From Desulfobacterales bacterium (lineage in GTDB: Bacteria; Desulfobacterota; Desulfobacteria; Desulfobacterales; UBA5852): DNA of 9,168 nucleotides. How positions within the stretch are numbered: the stretch's first letter is position 1; each line of letters starts with the position of its first letter. Shown piece by piece: positions 1 to 8,600 of the stretch. Made by a program: the position numbers and the translations under genes. The notes under the pieces are model-generated. The model was given only the letters and a program-made list of their open reading frames with translations, did no database searches and was not told the DNA's origin. Location: contig JASJBQ010000167.1 in NCBI GenBank assembly GCA_030066455.1, positions 1 through 9,168 of the forward strand, written 5' to 3'.

Positions 1-95
1 CAGCAAGTCACCGCGTTATTGTCTTCCGGCATGCAAACCACGAGAAGTATTTGAAGTTCTGATTATTTCAGAATTTTAGATGGTTAGACATATTA

Positions 96-124
96 TTGGA
101 TTTATGTTAGCCTGGATTTATAGC
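96..124 (+). promoter_or_regulatory. weak sigma-70-like promoter candidate for the PilZ gene
   Basis: TTGGAT (96-101) and TATAGC (119-124) are separated by 17 bp. Each matches four of six consensus bases, in the AT-rich stretch directly before the Shine-Dalgarno sequence at 151. The match is poor and other AT-rich hexamers nearby (such as TATTAT at 91-96) could serve instead. It is listed because the composition shift at about 60-125 fits a control region better than coding DNA. Confidence 0.2.
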
Positions 125-150
125 TTGTGGTACAGCCGTATACACCCTGC

Positions 151-154
151 GAGG
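151..154 (+). promoter_or_regulatory. Shine-Dalgarno site that decides the start at 164
   Basis: GAGG lies 9 nt before the ATG at 164. The alternative in-frame ATG at 80 has no purine-rich site ahead of it, and its extra 28 codons fall in AT-rich, non-coding-looking DNA. This supports 164 as the true start. Confidence 0.6.
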
Positions 155-163
155 CCAAATGTC

Positions 164-1138
164 ATGGAAAAGCTCGATCAAAAGGAAAAAGAAGTCGATC
201 GGCTCGTCGAGGCCAACGATACCCCGGGCGCCGTCAAGCTCCTGGTTGAGTTGATCGCAGCGCAGGCCCAAGCCCGCAACTTCCACAAGGCCGAAGCGCT
301 GCGGGAGCGGCTGATGGCGGTGGATGACATGGCCTTGACGGAAATCATCCAAGCGGCCGAGAGCATCGAAGCGGCCAAAAGCAGCGCCCTGGACGGCCGG
401 CATGTGGAACTTTTCACCGAGCTCTACGAAAACCTCAATGAGGAAGAAACCAACGCCCTTTACTTCGGCATGCAGGCCCGGCAGGTCGAATGTGGTGAGG
501 TTCTCTACCATGAGGGCGAAACCACCAGGCGGCTTTTTTTTCTAAACCAGGGCCAGCTCAATCTCTTTTTCACCCGCGACGACAAGCAAAACCTGATCCG
601 TGTCCTGGAACCCGGCGCGGTTGCCGGTCAGGACAGCTTTTTCAACACATCCGTGGCCACGACGTCTCTGTCGGTTCAGAGTGACGCCCGTCTGCAAATC
701 CTCGAGTTTGACCGCGTCCTCGAATGGAAAGAAAAGCTCCCCGGGCTGGTCGACAGGCTGGAACGGTTCTGCCGCCGCAGGGCGCTGGGCGATCTTGTAT
801 CCGCCAAGAACCTCGAGCGCCGGGCCAGCCGCCGGATCAAGCTCGAAGGTCAGGTGGTGGCCCAGATCCTCGACGAGAACGGTCAACTGGCCGGCCAGCC
901 GTTCCGCGGCGACCTGTCCGATCTGTCCAATACCGGTGTGGCCTTTTTCATCAAAGCCACCGACCGCGCCGCCCGCCTGCTCATGGGCCGCAAGCTGAAT
1001 TTGCGCCTGACCATCCAAACACCGGGCAAGGCCAAGCATCAGACGGTCAAACGCGATGGCCGGGTGGTGGCGGTCAACGCGCTCTATATTGGTGACTATT
1101 CGATTCATATGCGGTTGGATACGCCGCTCAAATCCTGA
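164..1138 (+). CDS. cyclic-nucleotide-binding-like / PilZ domain protein
   Basis: This 324-residue protein is probably a cytoplasmic c-di-GMP receptor. Residues 1-75 are charged and helical, with a repeat-like helical hairpin. Residues 82-200 look like a CRP-type cNMP-binding beta-roll (GEVLYHEGE at 111-119, then a glycine-bounded strand pattern). The phosphate-binding cassette is altered: the usual GEL is GQD (155-157) and the usual Arg is absent, so cAMP or cGMP binding is doubtful. Residues 216-322 form a PilZ domain with both c-di-GMP motifs present: the Arg cluster RRASRR (219-224), which supplies RxxxR, and DLSNTG (253-258), which fits DxSxxG. There is no DNA-binding helix-turn-helix, so it is not a CRP-type transcription factor. 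An ATG at 80 would add a hydrophobic 28-residue N-terminus, but it lacks a Shine-Dalgarno sequence. Domain calls are fairly secure; the physiological target is unknown. Confidence 0.85.
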   Translation: MEKLDQKEKEVDRLVEANDTPGAVKLLVELIAAQAQARNFHKAEALRERLMAVDDMALTEIIQAAESIEAAKSSALDGRHVELFTELYENLNEEETNALYFGMQARQVECGEVLYHEGETTRRLFFLNQGQLNLFFTRDDKQNLIRVLEPGAVAGQDSFFNTSVATTSLSVQSDARLQILEFDRVLEWKEKLPGLVDRLERFCRRRALGDLVSAKNLERRASRRIKLEGQVVAQILDENGQLAGQPFRGDLSDLSNTGVAFFIKATDRAARLLMGRKLNLRLTIQTPGKAKHQTVKRDGRVVAVNALYIGDYSIHMRLDTPLKS

Positions 1139-1540
1139 TAGCCGCCACCGCGTCGGCATCTTATGGCCACAAGCGGCGTTCTCGCGCTCTGACGATCCTC
1201 GACGTCGTTCCCCACGCCTTCGGCTACCCGTGCAGCTGGCGCACCTTGCTCAGGATCAAAAAAACGACCGATGCTGGCGCGGCTGTTTTTACCGGGTTTC
1301 GCCCTTCGTATGGCTTTCGGCAGCAGCGTCCCGCAGGCACGATTCACATCCCCCCTTCTGCGGCCCTGCCCGGGGCCAATAATTCCCATCTTTATTGCGG
1401 ATCGGTTCGCAATCGATCGCCCCGCCTGCATATCAAAAGCCTGTCTCTCGTCCCGGCCGGCCCACCCGCGGTGTGCCGAGGAAGCGCCTTCGCCGCATAG
1501 GTTTGAAAGGCCATCATTCCTGTTCGCAACGTCTGTTTGC
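1139..1540. other. gene-free GC-rich stretch, function not seen
   Basis: About 400 bp between the PilZ gene and the control region of the megasynthase. Short open frames exist on both strands (for example 1246-1500 + and part of 1105-1644 -), but none has a Shine-Dalgarno sequence or a recognisable protein family. There is an A7 run (1258-1264), the small palindrome CGACGTCG (1200-1207), an inverted repeat GATCCT (1194-1199) / AGGATC (1252-1257), and an imperfect hairpin at 1397-1420. No clear hairpin-plus-T-run terminator was found after the PilZ gene; the T5 at 1286-1290 has no good stem ahead of it. It could be a decayed gene, a dispersed repeat or an untranslated RNA; the sequence alone does not say. 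Confidence 0.5.
1397..1420. repeat. imperfect inverted repeat / hairpin
   Basis: GCGGATCGGTT (1397-1407) can pair with AATCGATCGC (1411-1420) around a CGC loop, with one bulged G and one G-U pair. No T-run follows on either side, so an intrinsic terminator is unlikely. Its role is unknown. Confidence 0.35.
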
Positions 1541-1548
1541 CGGCATGG

Positions 1549-1585
1549 ATGCGCATCAAAGGAACAGGTCATGTGCATCAAATGA
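1549..1585 (+). promoter_or_regulatory. candidate tandem enhancer (UAS) sites, 22 bp apart
   Basis: ATGCGCATCAAA (1549-1560) and ATGTGCATCAAA (1571-1582) differ at one base, and identity continues to 13 of 15. They lie exactly 22 bp apart, about two helical turns, so bound proteins would sit on the same face. The first copy overlaps a perfect 10-bp palindrome, GATGCGCATC (1548-1557). Relative to the predicted start near 1699 they fall at roughly -150 and -128, the usual range for sigma-54 activator sites. Which activator binds is not known. A repeat this good could arise by chance in 700 bp; the spacing and position make it worth listing. Confidence 0.4.
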
Positions 1586-1643
1586 TCAAGACTTCTCCTT
1601 TCCAAGACCTTGCGATGGGGCAATTCCATGATTTTACTAAACA

Positions 1644-1656
1644 TATCAACCTATTG
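1644..1656 (+). promoter_or_regulatory. IHF binding site (consensus match)
   Basis: TATCAA-N4-TTG matches the IHF consensus WATCAANNNNTTR at every specified base. An AT-rich stretch (1631-1643) lies just upstream, as is common at strong sites. It is centred near -49 from the predicted sigma-54 start, between the candidate enhancer repeats and the promoter, where IHF bends DNA to bring the activator to the polymerase. Confidence 0.55.
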
Positions 1657-1672
1657 TGCCAAACCTCCGGAC

Positions 1673-1688
1673 TGGCATTCGTCTTGCT
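1673..1688 (+). promoter_or_regulatory. sigma-54 (-24/-12) promoter
   Basis: TGGCAT (1673-1678), five bases, then TTGCT (1684-1688). This matches TGGCAC-N5-TTGCW except for the sixth base, and the invariant GG (1674-1675) and GC (1686-1687) have the exact 12-bp offset. Predicted transcription start is about 1699, giving a leader of about 170 nt before the ATG at 1868. It is on the strand of the megasynthase, in the gap in front of it, with an IHF site upstream. This implies activation by an enhancer-binding AAA+ protein. Confidence 0.65.
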
Positions 1689-1709
1689 AAATTAATTGGG
1701 TCTGTTTTG

Positions 1710-1723
1710 CGGCGACCTCGCCG
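1710..1723 (+). other. leader hairpin 1
   Basis: CGGCG-ACCT-CGCCG (the outer CGGCGA/TCGCCG also pairs) forms a perfect short stem about 12 nt after the predicted transcription start. No T-run follows, so it is not an intrinsic terminator. It may protect the 5' end of the transcript. Confidence 0.35.
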
Positions 1724-1794
1724 AATGGTGCCTCAGCTTGACCTGATACCTGCTCGTTCGATCCGGAAGGGATAAAATACTGACAAACCACGCG

Positions 1795-1820
1795 CATCCG
1801 GCGCCCAGGCCGACCGGATG
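1795..1820 (+). repeat. leader hairpin 2 (7-bp arms)
   Basis: CATCCGG (1795-1801) and CCGGATG (1814-1820) are perfect inverted repeats around a 12-nt loop. The ATCCGG core also occurs at 1761-1766. It could be an RNA stem in the leader or an operator for a dimeric regulator just downstream of the promoter; the sequence does not distinguish these. Confidence 0.4.
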
Positions 1821-1827
1821 AAGGCGA

Positions 1828-1842
1828 TTGGACACCGTCCAA
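1828..1842 (+). repeat. leader hairpin 3 next to the ribosome binding site
   Basis: TTGGAC-ACC-GTCCAA is a perfect 6-bp stem with a 3-nt loop. It is followed by an A-rich stretch with an A8 run (1847-1854) and then the Shine-Dalgarno sequence at 1856. Its location suggests an effect on translation initiation or mRNA stability; a DNA operator is the alternative. Confidence 0.4.
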
Positions 1843-1855
1843 ACCCAAAAAAAAC

Positions 1856-1859
1856 GGAG
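1856..1859 (+). promoter_or_regulatory. Shine-Dalgarno site of the megasynthase
   Basis: GGAG sits 8 nt before the ATG at 1868, in an unstructured A-rich context. It fixes the start of the large frame. No other start in this frame just upstream has a comparable site. Confidence 0.7.
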
Positions 1860-1867
1860 CAAACGCA

Positions 1868-2647
1868 ATGATTACACGACTCGTGAGTTCACGCCTGCCT
1901 GTGATGGCTTACCATCCCCCCAAAGTGTGCGACACCGCCTATATGCAGGCGCTGGATCGCGCCGGCGCCCTGCCGATCCTGGACAGCGAGTTTTTGACCA
2001 ATACCGAAATCATCCAGACCCTCGACCACCTGTCCGGCATGGACCTGCTTTTCGGTCTGCGTCTACCCGTCGCCAATCAGGCCCTGGTGGATTATCTGGA
2101 CCGCAACCCGCTCGCCAACCTGGAGCTCATCGTCTTCACCTATCGCACGCAAGATGAACTCCAGCGCTTCCGGTTCGACAACCGCGACTATAAATTCGCC
2201 CTTGAACTCGTCGACATCAAACTCGATCAGGAGATTGAACGTATCGCCCCCCACGGGCTCATCGTCAAAGGCATGGAAGCGCCGGGCCGGGTGTCCCGCA
2301 ATTCGGCCTTTATCATTCTTCAGTGGTATCTCGAAAACCTCGACCTGCCGGTCTTCGTGCACGGCGGCGTCGGGCGGCACACGGCGGCCGGCCTCTTTGC
2401 CATGGGCGCCCACGGCGTCGTTCTCGACAACCAGCTCTATCTGGCCGAGGAAGCACCGCTTGACGCCAGCTACAAGGAGCTGCTGCGGGGACTGGAAGAG
2501 AAAGATTCCACCATCGTCGGCCATTCCCTGGAGGCGGGCTACCGCTTTTTCGCCAAACTGGGCACCCGCTGCGTCAAGACGCTGCGGGACCAGGAAATCC
2601 AGCTGGCGGATGTGGCCGATGCCGACGAGATGCTCTATCGCGAGATC
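1868..2647 (+). other. domain: NMO-like TIM barrel 1, degenerate
   Basis: Residues 1-260 of the megasynthase. Landmarks of the flavin-dependent NMO/FabK/PfaD barrel are present in order: a GMEAPGR segment (135-141) where active members have GSEAGGH, HGGVG (165-169) in the phosphate-binding loop position followed by the AMGAHGVVLDNQLYL strand, and DSTIVG (213-218). The same three landmarks recur at 463-469, 503-506 and 560-566, so this is an internal duplication. The active-site His is replaced by Arg141. It may still bind FMN, but is probably structural or catalytically altered. Confidence 0.65.
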
Positions 2648-5600
2648 GAGAAAGGATTCGCCCGTCTGGACGAGACCAGTGAAACGCCGGTGCAGAGCCT
2701 GTTCTACCTGGGCCAGGATGCGGTCTTCGCGCGTCATTTCGCCGCGATGGGCACGGACGTGGCCACCATGATCCGCGAACTATTCCTTCATATCGGGACT
2801 CAGCTGGGGGCTGTGGATGTACACGATCCCCTGCAGGCCGATTCGGCCCTGGCCCGGGAGCACGGCACACGCTATCCGATCATGCAGGGCCCCATGGCCA
2901 ACGTGAGCGACAACGCCGACTTCGGCGCCGCTGTCTTCGCCAACGGCGGCCTGCCCTTCTTCGCCCTGGGCAACCTCCCGGCGGACCTGGCCGACAATAT
3001 CCTCAAGAACGGACAGGAAAAGGTGGCGCGTTTCGGGGCCGGCATGATCGGCATCGAGGCCTTCAACCAGACCATCGCCCACCACCTGGCCTCAGTCAAG
3101 AAATACGCGGTGCCCTTTGCCCTGTTCGCCGGCGGCATCCCCTCCCAGGTCAAGGAACTGGAGGCCGGCGGCACCAAAACCTACCTGCACACCCCCAGCC
3201 TGAGCATGCTGGAGAACGCCATCGACAAGGGCTGCCGGCGCTTCATCTTCGAAGGGTCCGAAGCCGGGGGCCACGTGGGCGAACTTTCCAGCCTGGTGCT
3301 CTGGGAGCAAGCCATGGAGAAGGTGGACCGTCTGCCGGAGGACCAGTGCCGGGACAAGACCCTGGTCTTCGCCGGCGGCATCGGCACCCGCCGGGCCTCC
3401 CAGTTCATCAGCGGAATGACCAGCCGCATGGCCGCCAAGGGCGTCAAGGTCGGCATCCAGGTGGGCACCTCCTACCTCTTCTCCCGGGAGATCGTCGAGA
3501 CCGGCGCCATCAAGCAGATTTACCAGGACGTGGTCTGTGATCGGGACGAAACCATCCTCATGGGCCAGACCGTGGGCCTGGCCTCGCGCACGGTGGCGAC
3601 CCCTTTCTCCCAACGCATGATCGAAAACGAGCACCGCCGCATGCGGGAGGGCCAGCCCCTGGGCGAGCGTAAAAAAGCTTTCGAGAAAGACAACATCGGC
3701 TCGCTGCTGATCGGTGCCAAGGCGTTCTGCCCGGATTTCGACAGCGCCTCGGGCGAGGTCTGCCTGATCGACTACAACGAGAAGGAGCAGTTCGAGTGCG
3801 GCAATTTCATGGTGGGCGACTGCCTGACCTTCAACCCCTGCACCACCACCATCGCCACGATTCACGAGGCTTTCTTCGGGGGCAAGCAAGAACTGGCCGC
3901 CCGGCTGAATGCGCTCGAGGTCTTCTCCAGCCCGGTGCAGGAAATCGAGGACGAGATCGCGGTGATCGGCATGGGCTGCATCTATCCGGATGCCGGCGAC
4001 CCGGCCCAACTCTGGGAAAACGTCATCGCCAAGCATTACGCCATCGGCGAGATGCCCGCCGACCGTCTCGACCCGGCCCTCTACTACGACGCGGACCGCA
4101 AGGCCCCGGACAAGAGCTACACCAAAATCGCCGGCCTGGTGAAAGATTTCAGTTTCGACCACGAACGCTACGGCTACACCCCCGAAAAAGCGGCCCGGCT
4201 CTCCCGCAGCCAGCAGCTGGTGCTGGAGAGCGCCTACCAGGCGGTGGCCGACGCCGGCTACCTCAACGCGGAACGCAAGCTGGACCCGCGCCTGGCCGCG
4301 TCCACGGCCGTCGTCGTGGCCACCTGCCTGGGCAACGAACTGGGCAACGACCTGCACCTCAAGTACTGGTACCCGGAGCTCAGGCACCACCTCAACCAGA
4401 TCGAGGCCTTCAATACACTGGAGGAAACCGAACGCACCCGACTGCTGGAGACCCTGCGCGAGGGTATGGCCAACGGACTGGACTACGAACCGGTGCACGG
4501 CCAGTTGCTCAACATCGAGGCCTCCCGCATCGCCCACCACCTGGGCATCGAGGGTATCAATTACGTGGTGGACGCGGCCTGCGCCACCTCCTTTACCGCC
4601 CTGGACTGCAGTATCAAGGAACTCCTGAGCGGCGCGTACGACATGGTCATCACCGGCGGGGTCAACACCAATCTCGCACCGGAATCCTTCGTGGGCTTCT
4701 CCAAGATGGGGGCCCTGTCCGCCAAGGGGTCCTATCCCTTTGACGAACGTGCCGACGGTTTCGTGCTCGGCGAGGGCGCCGGGGTACTGGTACTCAAACG
4801 CATGAAGGACGCCCTGCGTGACGGCGATCGCATCCACGCCGTGATCAAGGGCGTGGGCTCGAGCTCGGACGGCAAAGGCAAGGCCATCGCGGCCCCCAAC
4901 ACCAAAGGCCAGGCCCTGGCCCTGAACCGCTGTTACGAAAAAATCCGCGACGACGTCGGTGTGGCCGACATCGACTATATCGAAGCCCACGGCACCTCCA
5001 CCATCGCCGGCGACGGGGCCGAAATCGAAACCCTCAAGCAGGTCTATGGCGGCGGCCACCCCATCGGCATCAGCTCGATCAAATCCCAGATCGGCCACCT
5101 GCTGGGCGGCGCCGGCTACGCCGGGCTGATCAAGGCCATCCTGGCCATCCAGAACAAGACCCTCCCCCCCAACGGCCGCTTTGAAAAGGCGGCCGATGCC
5201 CACGGGTTCGGGGACAGCCCGCTCTATGTCATCGACGAGGCGCGCCCCTGGGAAAAGGCCGACGGGCGGGCCCGCATGGCTGCGGTCAGCTCCTACGGTT
5301 TCGGCGGTATCAACTACCACTGCGTGGTGGCCGAGCATATGCCCGACGATGCCCCCCTGCCGCGTAAAGTTTTCACCGACCCGGACTACGACTTCAACCA
5401 GGACCGAATCGTCTTTGCCGGGCTGGGCGTGGTCCTGCCCGAATCCCCGGACGTGGAGACCTTCTGGCAGAATCTCGAGGAGGGACGCACGGTCTTCGCC
5501 CCCATCCCGGAGGAGCGCTTCCACAACGCGAGCTACGCCGAGGAGCCCGAGGATTCCAACTACCGCATCCCGATGGTCAAGGCCGGCGTCGTGAAAGACT

Positions 5601-8600
5601 ACCGTTTCAACAACGTCCGCTTCCGGATTCCGCCGGCCACGGCCCGCTCGTTGGACCGGGCCCAGCTTTTTGCGCTGGATGCGGCCAACCAGGCCATCGA
5701 GGCCGCCGGGCTCGCGCCGCTGTTGACCCCCGGCAACCGCACGGCCGTCATCCTGGGCACGCTCCCGGGCGAACGCCAGGTGAAAAACATCCTGCGGGTG
5801 CGCCTGGGCGTGATCGAACGCATTCTGAACCATATCGAGGATCTGGACCCGGCGGTGCGCAAGGCGATCACCACCCGCCTGTTGGACCGGCTCCGGGACC
5901 GCCTTCCCGAAAACAACGAGGACACCATCCCCGGTCTATTGTCCAACATCGTCTCCGGCCGGGTGGCCAACACCTTCGGCTGCAACGGGGCCAACTACGT
6001 GGTGGACGCTTCCTGCGCCTCGTCCACGGTGGCCACCCGCCTGGCCGTGCGCGGCCTGCGCTCCGGCGACTACGACACCGTGCTCACCGGCGGGGTGGAC
6101 GCCAATTTCTACCCCACGGTGATGCTGGCCTTCAAACGCCTGAGCCTGCTCTCGGACGGCGACTGCCGCTTTTTCGACAAGAACGCCAACGGCTATGTCA
6201 TGAGCGAGGGCGCCGCCATCCAGGTGGTCACCACCTACCGCTACGCCAAGCAACACAACCTCCCGATCCTGGGTGAGTTCGGCCACACGGCCTTCAAATC
6301 CTCGGTGCCCGAGCACCTGCTCGCCCCCTCCGAGAAGAAGTACGGCGAGGCCGTGGACGAATGCTACCGCCACCTGCCGGTCACCAAGCAGCAGATCGCC
6401 CATCTGGACGTCTTCGGGGTTTCCAATTTCTTCCTGGATCTGATGGAGAAGCAGGCATTGGAGACGCGCATGCCGGCGGGCACCCTCTTCGGGAATATCA
6501 AGTCCGAGTTCGGCTATTTCAAATCGGCCAACCCGGCCGTGGTGCTGACCAAGCTGCTGCTTATGAACCGCCAAAAAACCATCCTCCCCAACTACAGCTA
6601 TTCGGCCGACTCCTCCATCGTGGACCGCGACGCCCGGCTCAAGGCCAACCCGCGGCTCCTGCGACTGGAAAACCGCCGCAGCCTGTATTTTGCTGCCAAC
6701 GTCAACGGCGTGGGGGGCAACCACGGGCATACCGTCGTTGGAACGCTGCCGGCCTGGCTGGAAACCGCCGACACGCCGGTGCAGGCGGCGGCGACCCGGA
6801 CCGCGGCCGCGACCACCCCTCCGGCCCCCCGACGGCGGCCCACCCGGAAGGGCGGCATGGTGGCCCTGATTTCCGGGCAGGGCGCCCAGTACAGCGGCAT
6901 GATGAAACCGCTCTATGACGCGGTGCCCGAGATCCGCACGGTACTGGACGCGGGCGAGCGCATCTTCAAGGCAATGCGCGGCTACAGCCTGCTGGATATC
7001 ATGTTCGGCGAAAGCCGCCAGCTCAACCTGACCGAAAACACCCAGCCGGCCGTCTTCCTGAGCTCGGCCGCCTTGTTCCGTTACCTGCAGGCCCGCGGCC
7101 TGGCACCCGACGTTTTTATCGGCCACAGCGTGGGCGAATACGGCGCCCTGTTTTGCGCCGGTCTGCTCGACTTCGAGACGACCATGCGCCTGATTATCAA
7201 ACGTGCCGACTTCATGAAGGCCGCCACCGAGGAGCAGCCGGGCCGCATCATGGTGGTGTTCAAAGACGCCGACGCCGTGCATGAACTGATCCGGGCCTCC
7301 AAGGTACGCAACATCTACGTGGCCAACAAGAACAGCGTCAAACAAACCGGTGTCTCCGGTGCCGCGGCCGACATCGAGCGCTTCTGCGACTACCTCAAGG
7401 AAGCTAAGGTGATGTTCAAGCAGCTGGCCCTCTCGGGCGCTTTCCACACCCCGCTCTTCAACCGGGCGGCCGAACAGATGGCAGCCTATCTGGAGGACGT
7501 TGCCTTCAACCCGGCGGACTTCCGCCGGGTGATCTCCAACGTGACCGCCGAGCCCTATCCGGACGACCCGGCGGCCGTCAAAAAACTCCTGGTGCGCCAG
7601 ATCGTCTCCCCGGTGGAGTTTATCGCCTCGGTAACGCACGCGCACCAGGCCGGCTTCGAGCGCTTCTATGAAATCGGCCCCGGACGCATCCTGGTCAACC
7701 TGCTAAAAAACATCCCCATCGAAGGCTTTACGGCCCAGCCCACCATCGATGCCAAGCAGGGCGAGGTCGAATCTTTGGAGAAGATGGTCGGCCAGCTGCA
7801 GGCCGACGGCCGGGTCAAGTCGCCCGCCGAAGACAGCGCCCCGACCCCGGTCCGGCCCCGACCGGCCGCCCCCGAACCGACACCGGTGCCGGCAGCGGCT
7901 GACGAACCCCTGGCCGCGGGGGCGGATTTCGAGGATTTCATGGCCCGCAACGAAAAGAGCCTGCGGGAGATGGCCTTCCGGGAATTTCAAAAGCAAAAGC
8001 GCGAGCAGGCCCTGCGCGACGTGGAACGCTTCAATTTCTACACCGGCAAAGCCGTGGTCGCCGGCGTCTCGATCGGGCTGCCGGGAACCGGCAACAAGGT
8101 CTTCAACGCCAACAACTTCGAGAAGCTGCTCGCCGGCAACAACTTTATCGAGCCCCTCTCCCGGGAGGAAAAAAAGAAAATTGTCGACATGAATATCACC
8201 CGGGTGTTCAAGCAGCCGGACGGCAACGCCCGTTTCCTGGACATCACCGACACCCGCGACGTGATCCAGCTGGCCGGCAAGCTGGGCTACTTCAACCTCA
8301 AGAACGAATACGGCGTCGACTACGACTACGACGTGACCATCGCGCTGGCCATTGCGGCCGGCATCGAGGCCCTGAAAGACGCGCATATCCCGATGGTGCT
8401 GCAGCACCGGGAGACCTCGACCGGCAATCGCATCCCCAACGGCTATGCCCTGCCCGCGGAGATGCAGGAAACCACCGGCGTCATCATGACCTCGCTCTTC
8501 CCGGGTTTCGAGACCCTGATCGAACAGCTCAACAAATACTACTACAACAAGTTCTACGTGCGGCCCTATAAGGAGTTGGAGAACATCTACTACCACCTGA

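Noticed and set aside
80..163. N-terminal extension of the PilZ gene with a possible membrane helix
   Set aside because: No Shine-Dalgarno before the ATG at 80, AT-rich composition unlike the gene, and a good GAGG before the ATG at 164.
1268..1290. Possible terminator for the PilZ gene ending in T5
   Set aside because: The bases before the T-run form at most a 3-bp stem.
1246..1631. Three overlapping short plus-strand open frames
   Set aside because: No Shine-Dalgarno, no recognisable protein, and biased residue content typical of chance frames in GC-rich DNA.
1105..1644. Minus-strand open frame of 179 codons across the intergenic gap
   Set aside because: It overlaps the end of the PilZ gene, its predicted protein is Arg-rich and low in hydrophobic residues, and no family is recognisable. 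It would also run through the candidate enhancer repeats.
1738..1778. Sigma-70 promoter from TTGACC (1738) and TAAAAT (1773)
   Set aside because: The spacing is 29 bp, far too long, and no -10 lies at the correct distance from TTGACC.
3092..5833. Very long open frame on the minus strand (913 codons)
   Set aside because: It lies opposite the ER-KS1-KS2 coding sequence. High GC at third codon positions removes stops on the opposite strand. The translation shows no recognisable family.
5936..7645. Minus-strand open frame of 569 codons
   Set aside because: Antisense shadow of KS2 and AT, whose motifs on the plus strand are unmistakable.
7718..8047. Acyl-carrier domain between AT and KS3
   Set aside because: No Asp-Ser-Leu/Ile type phosphopantetheine motif; the segment is a Pro/Ala linker and a charged helix.
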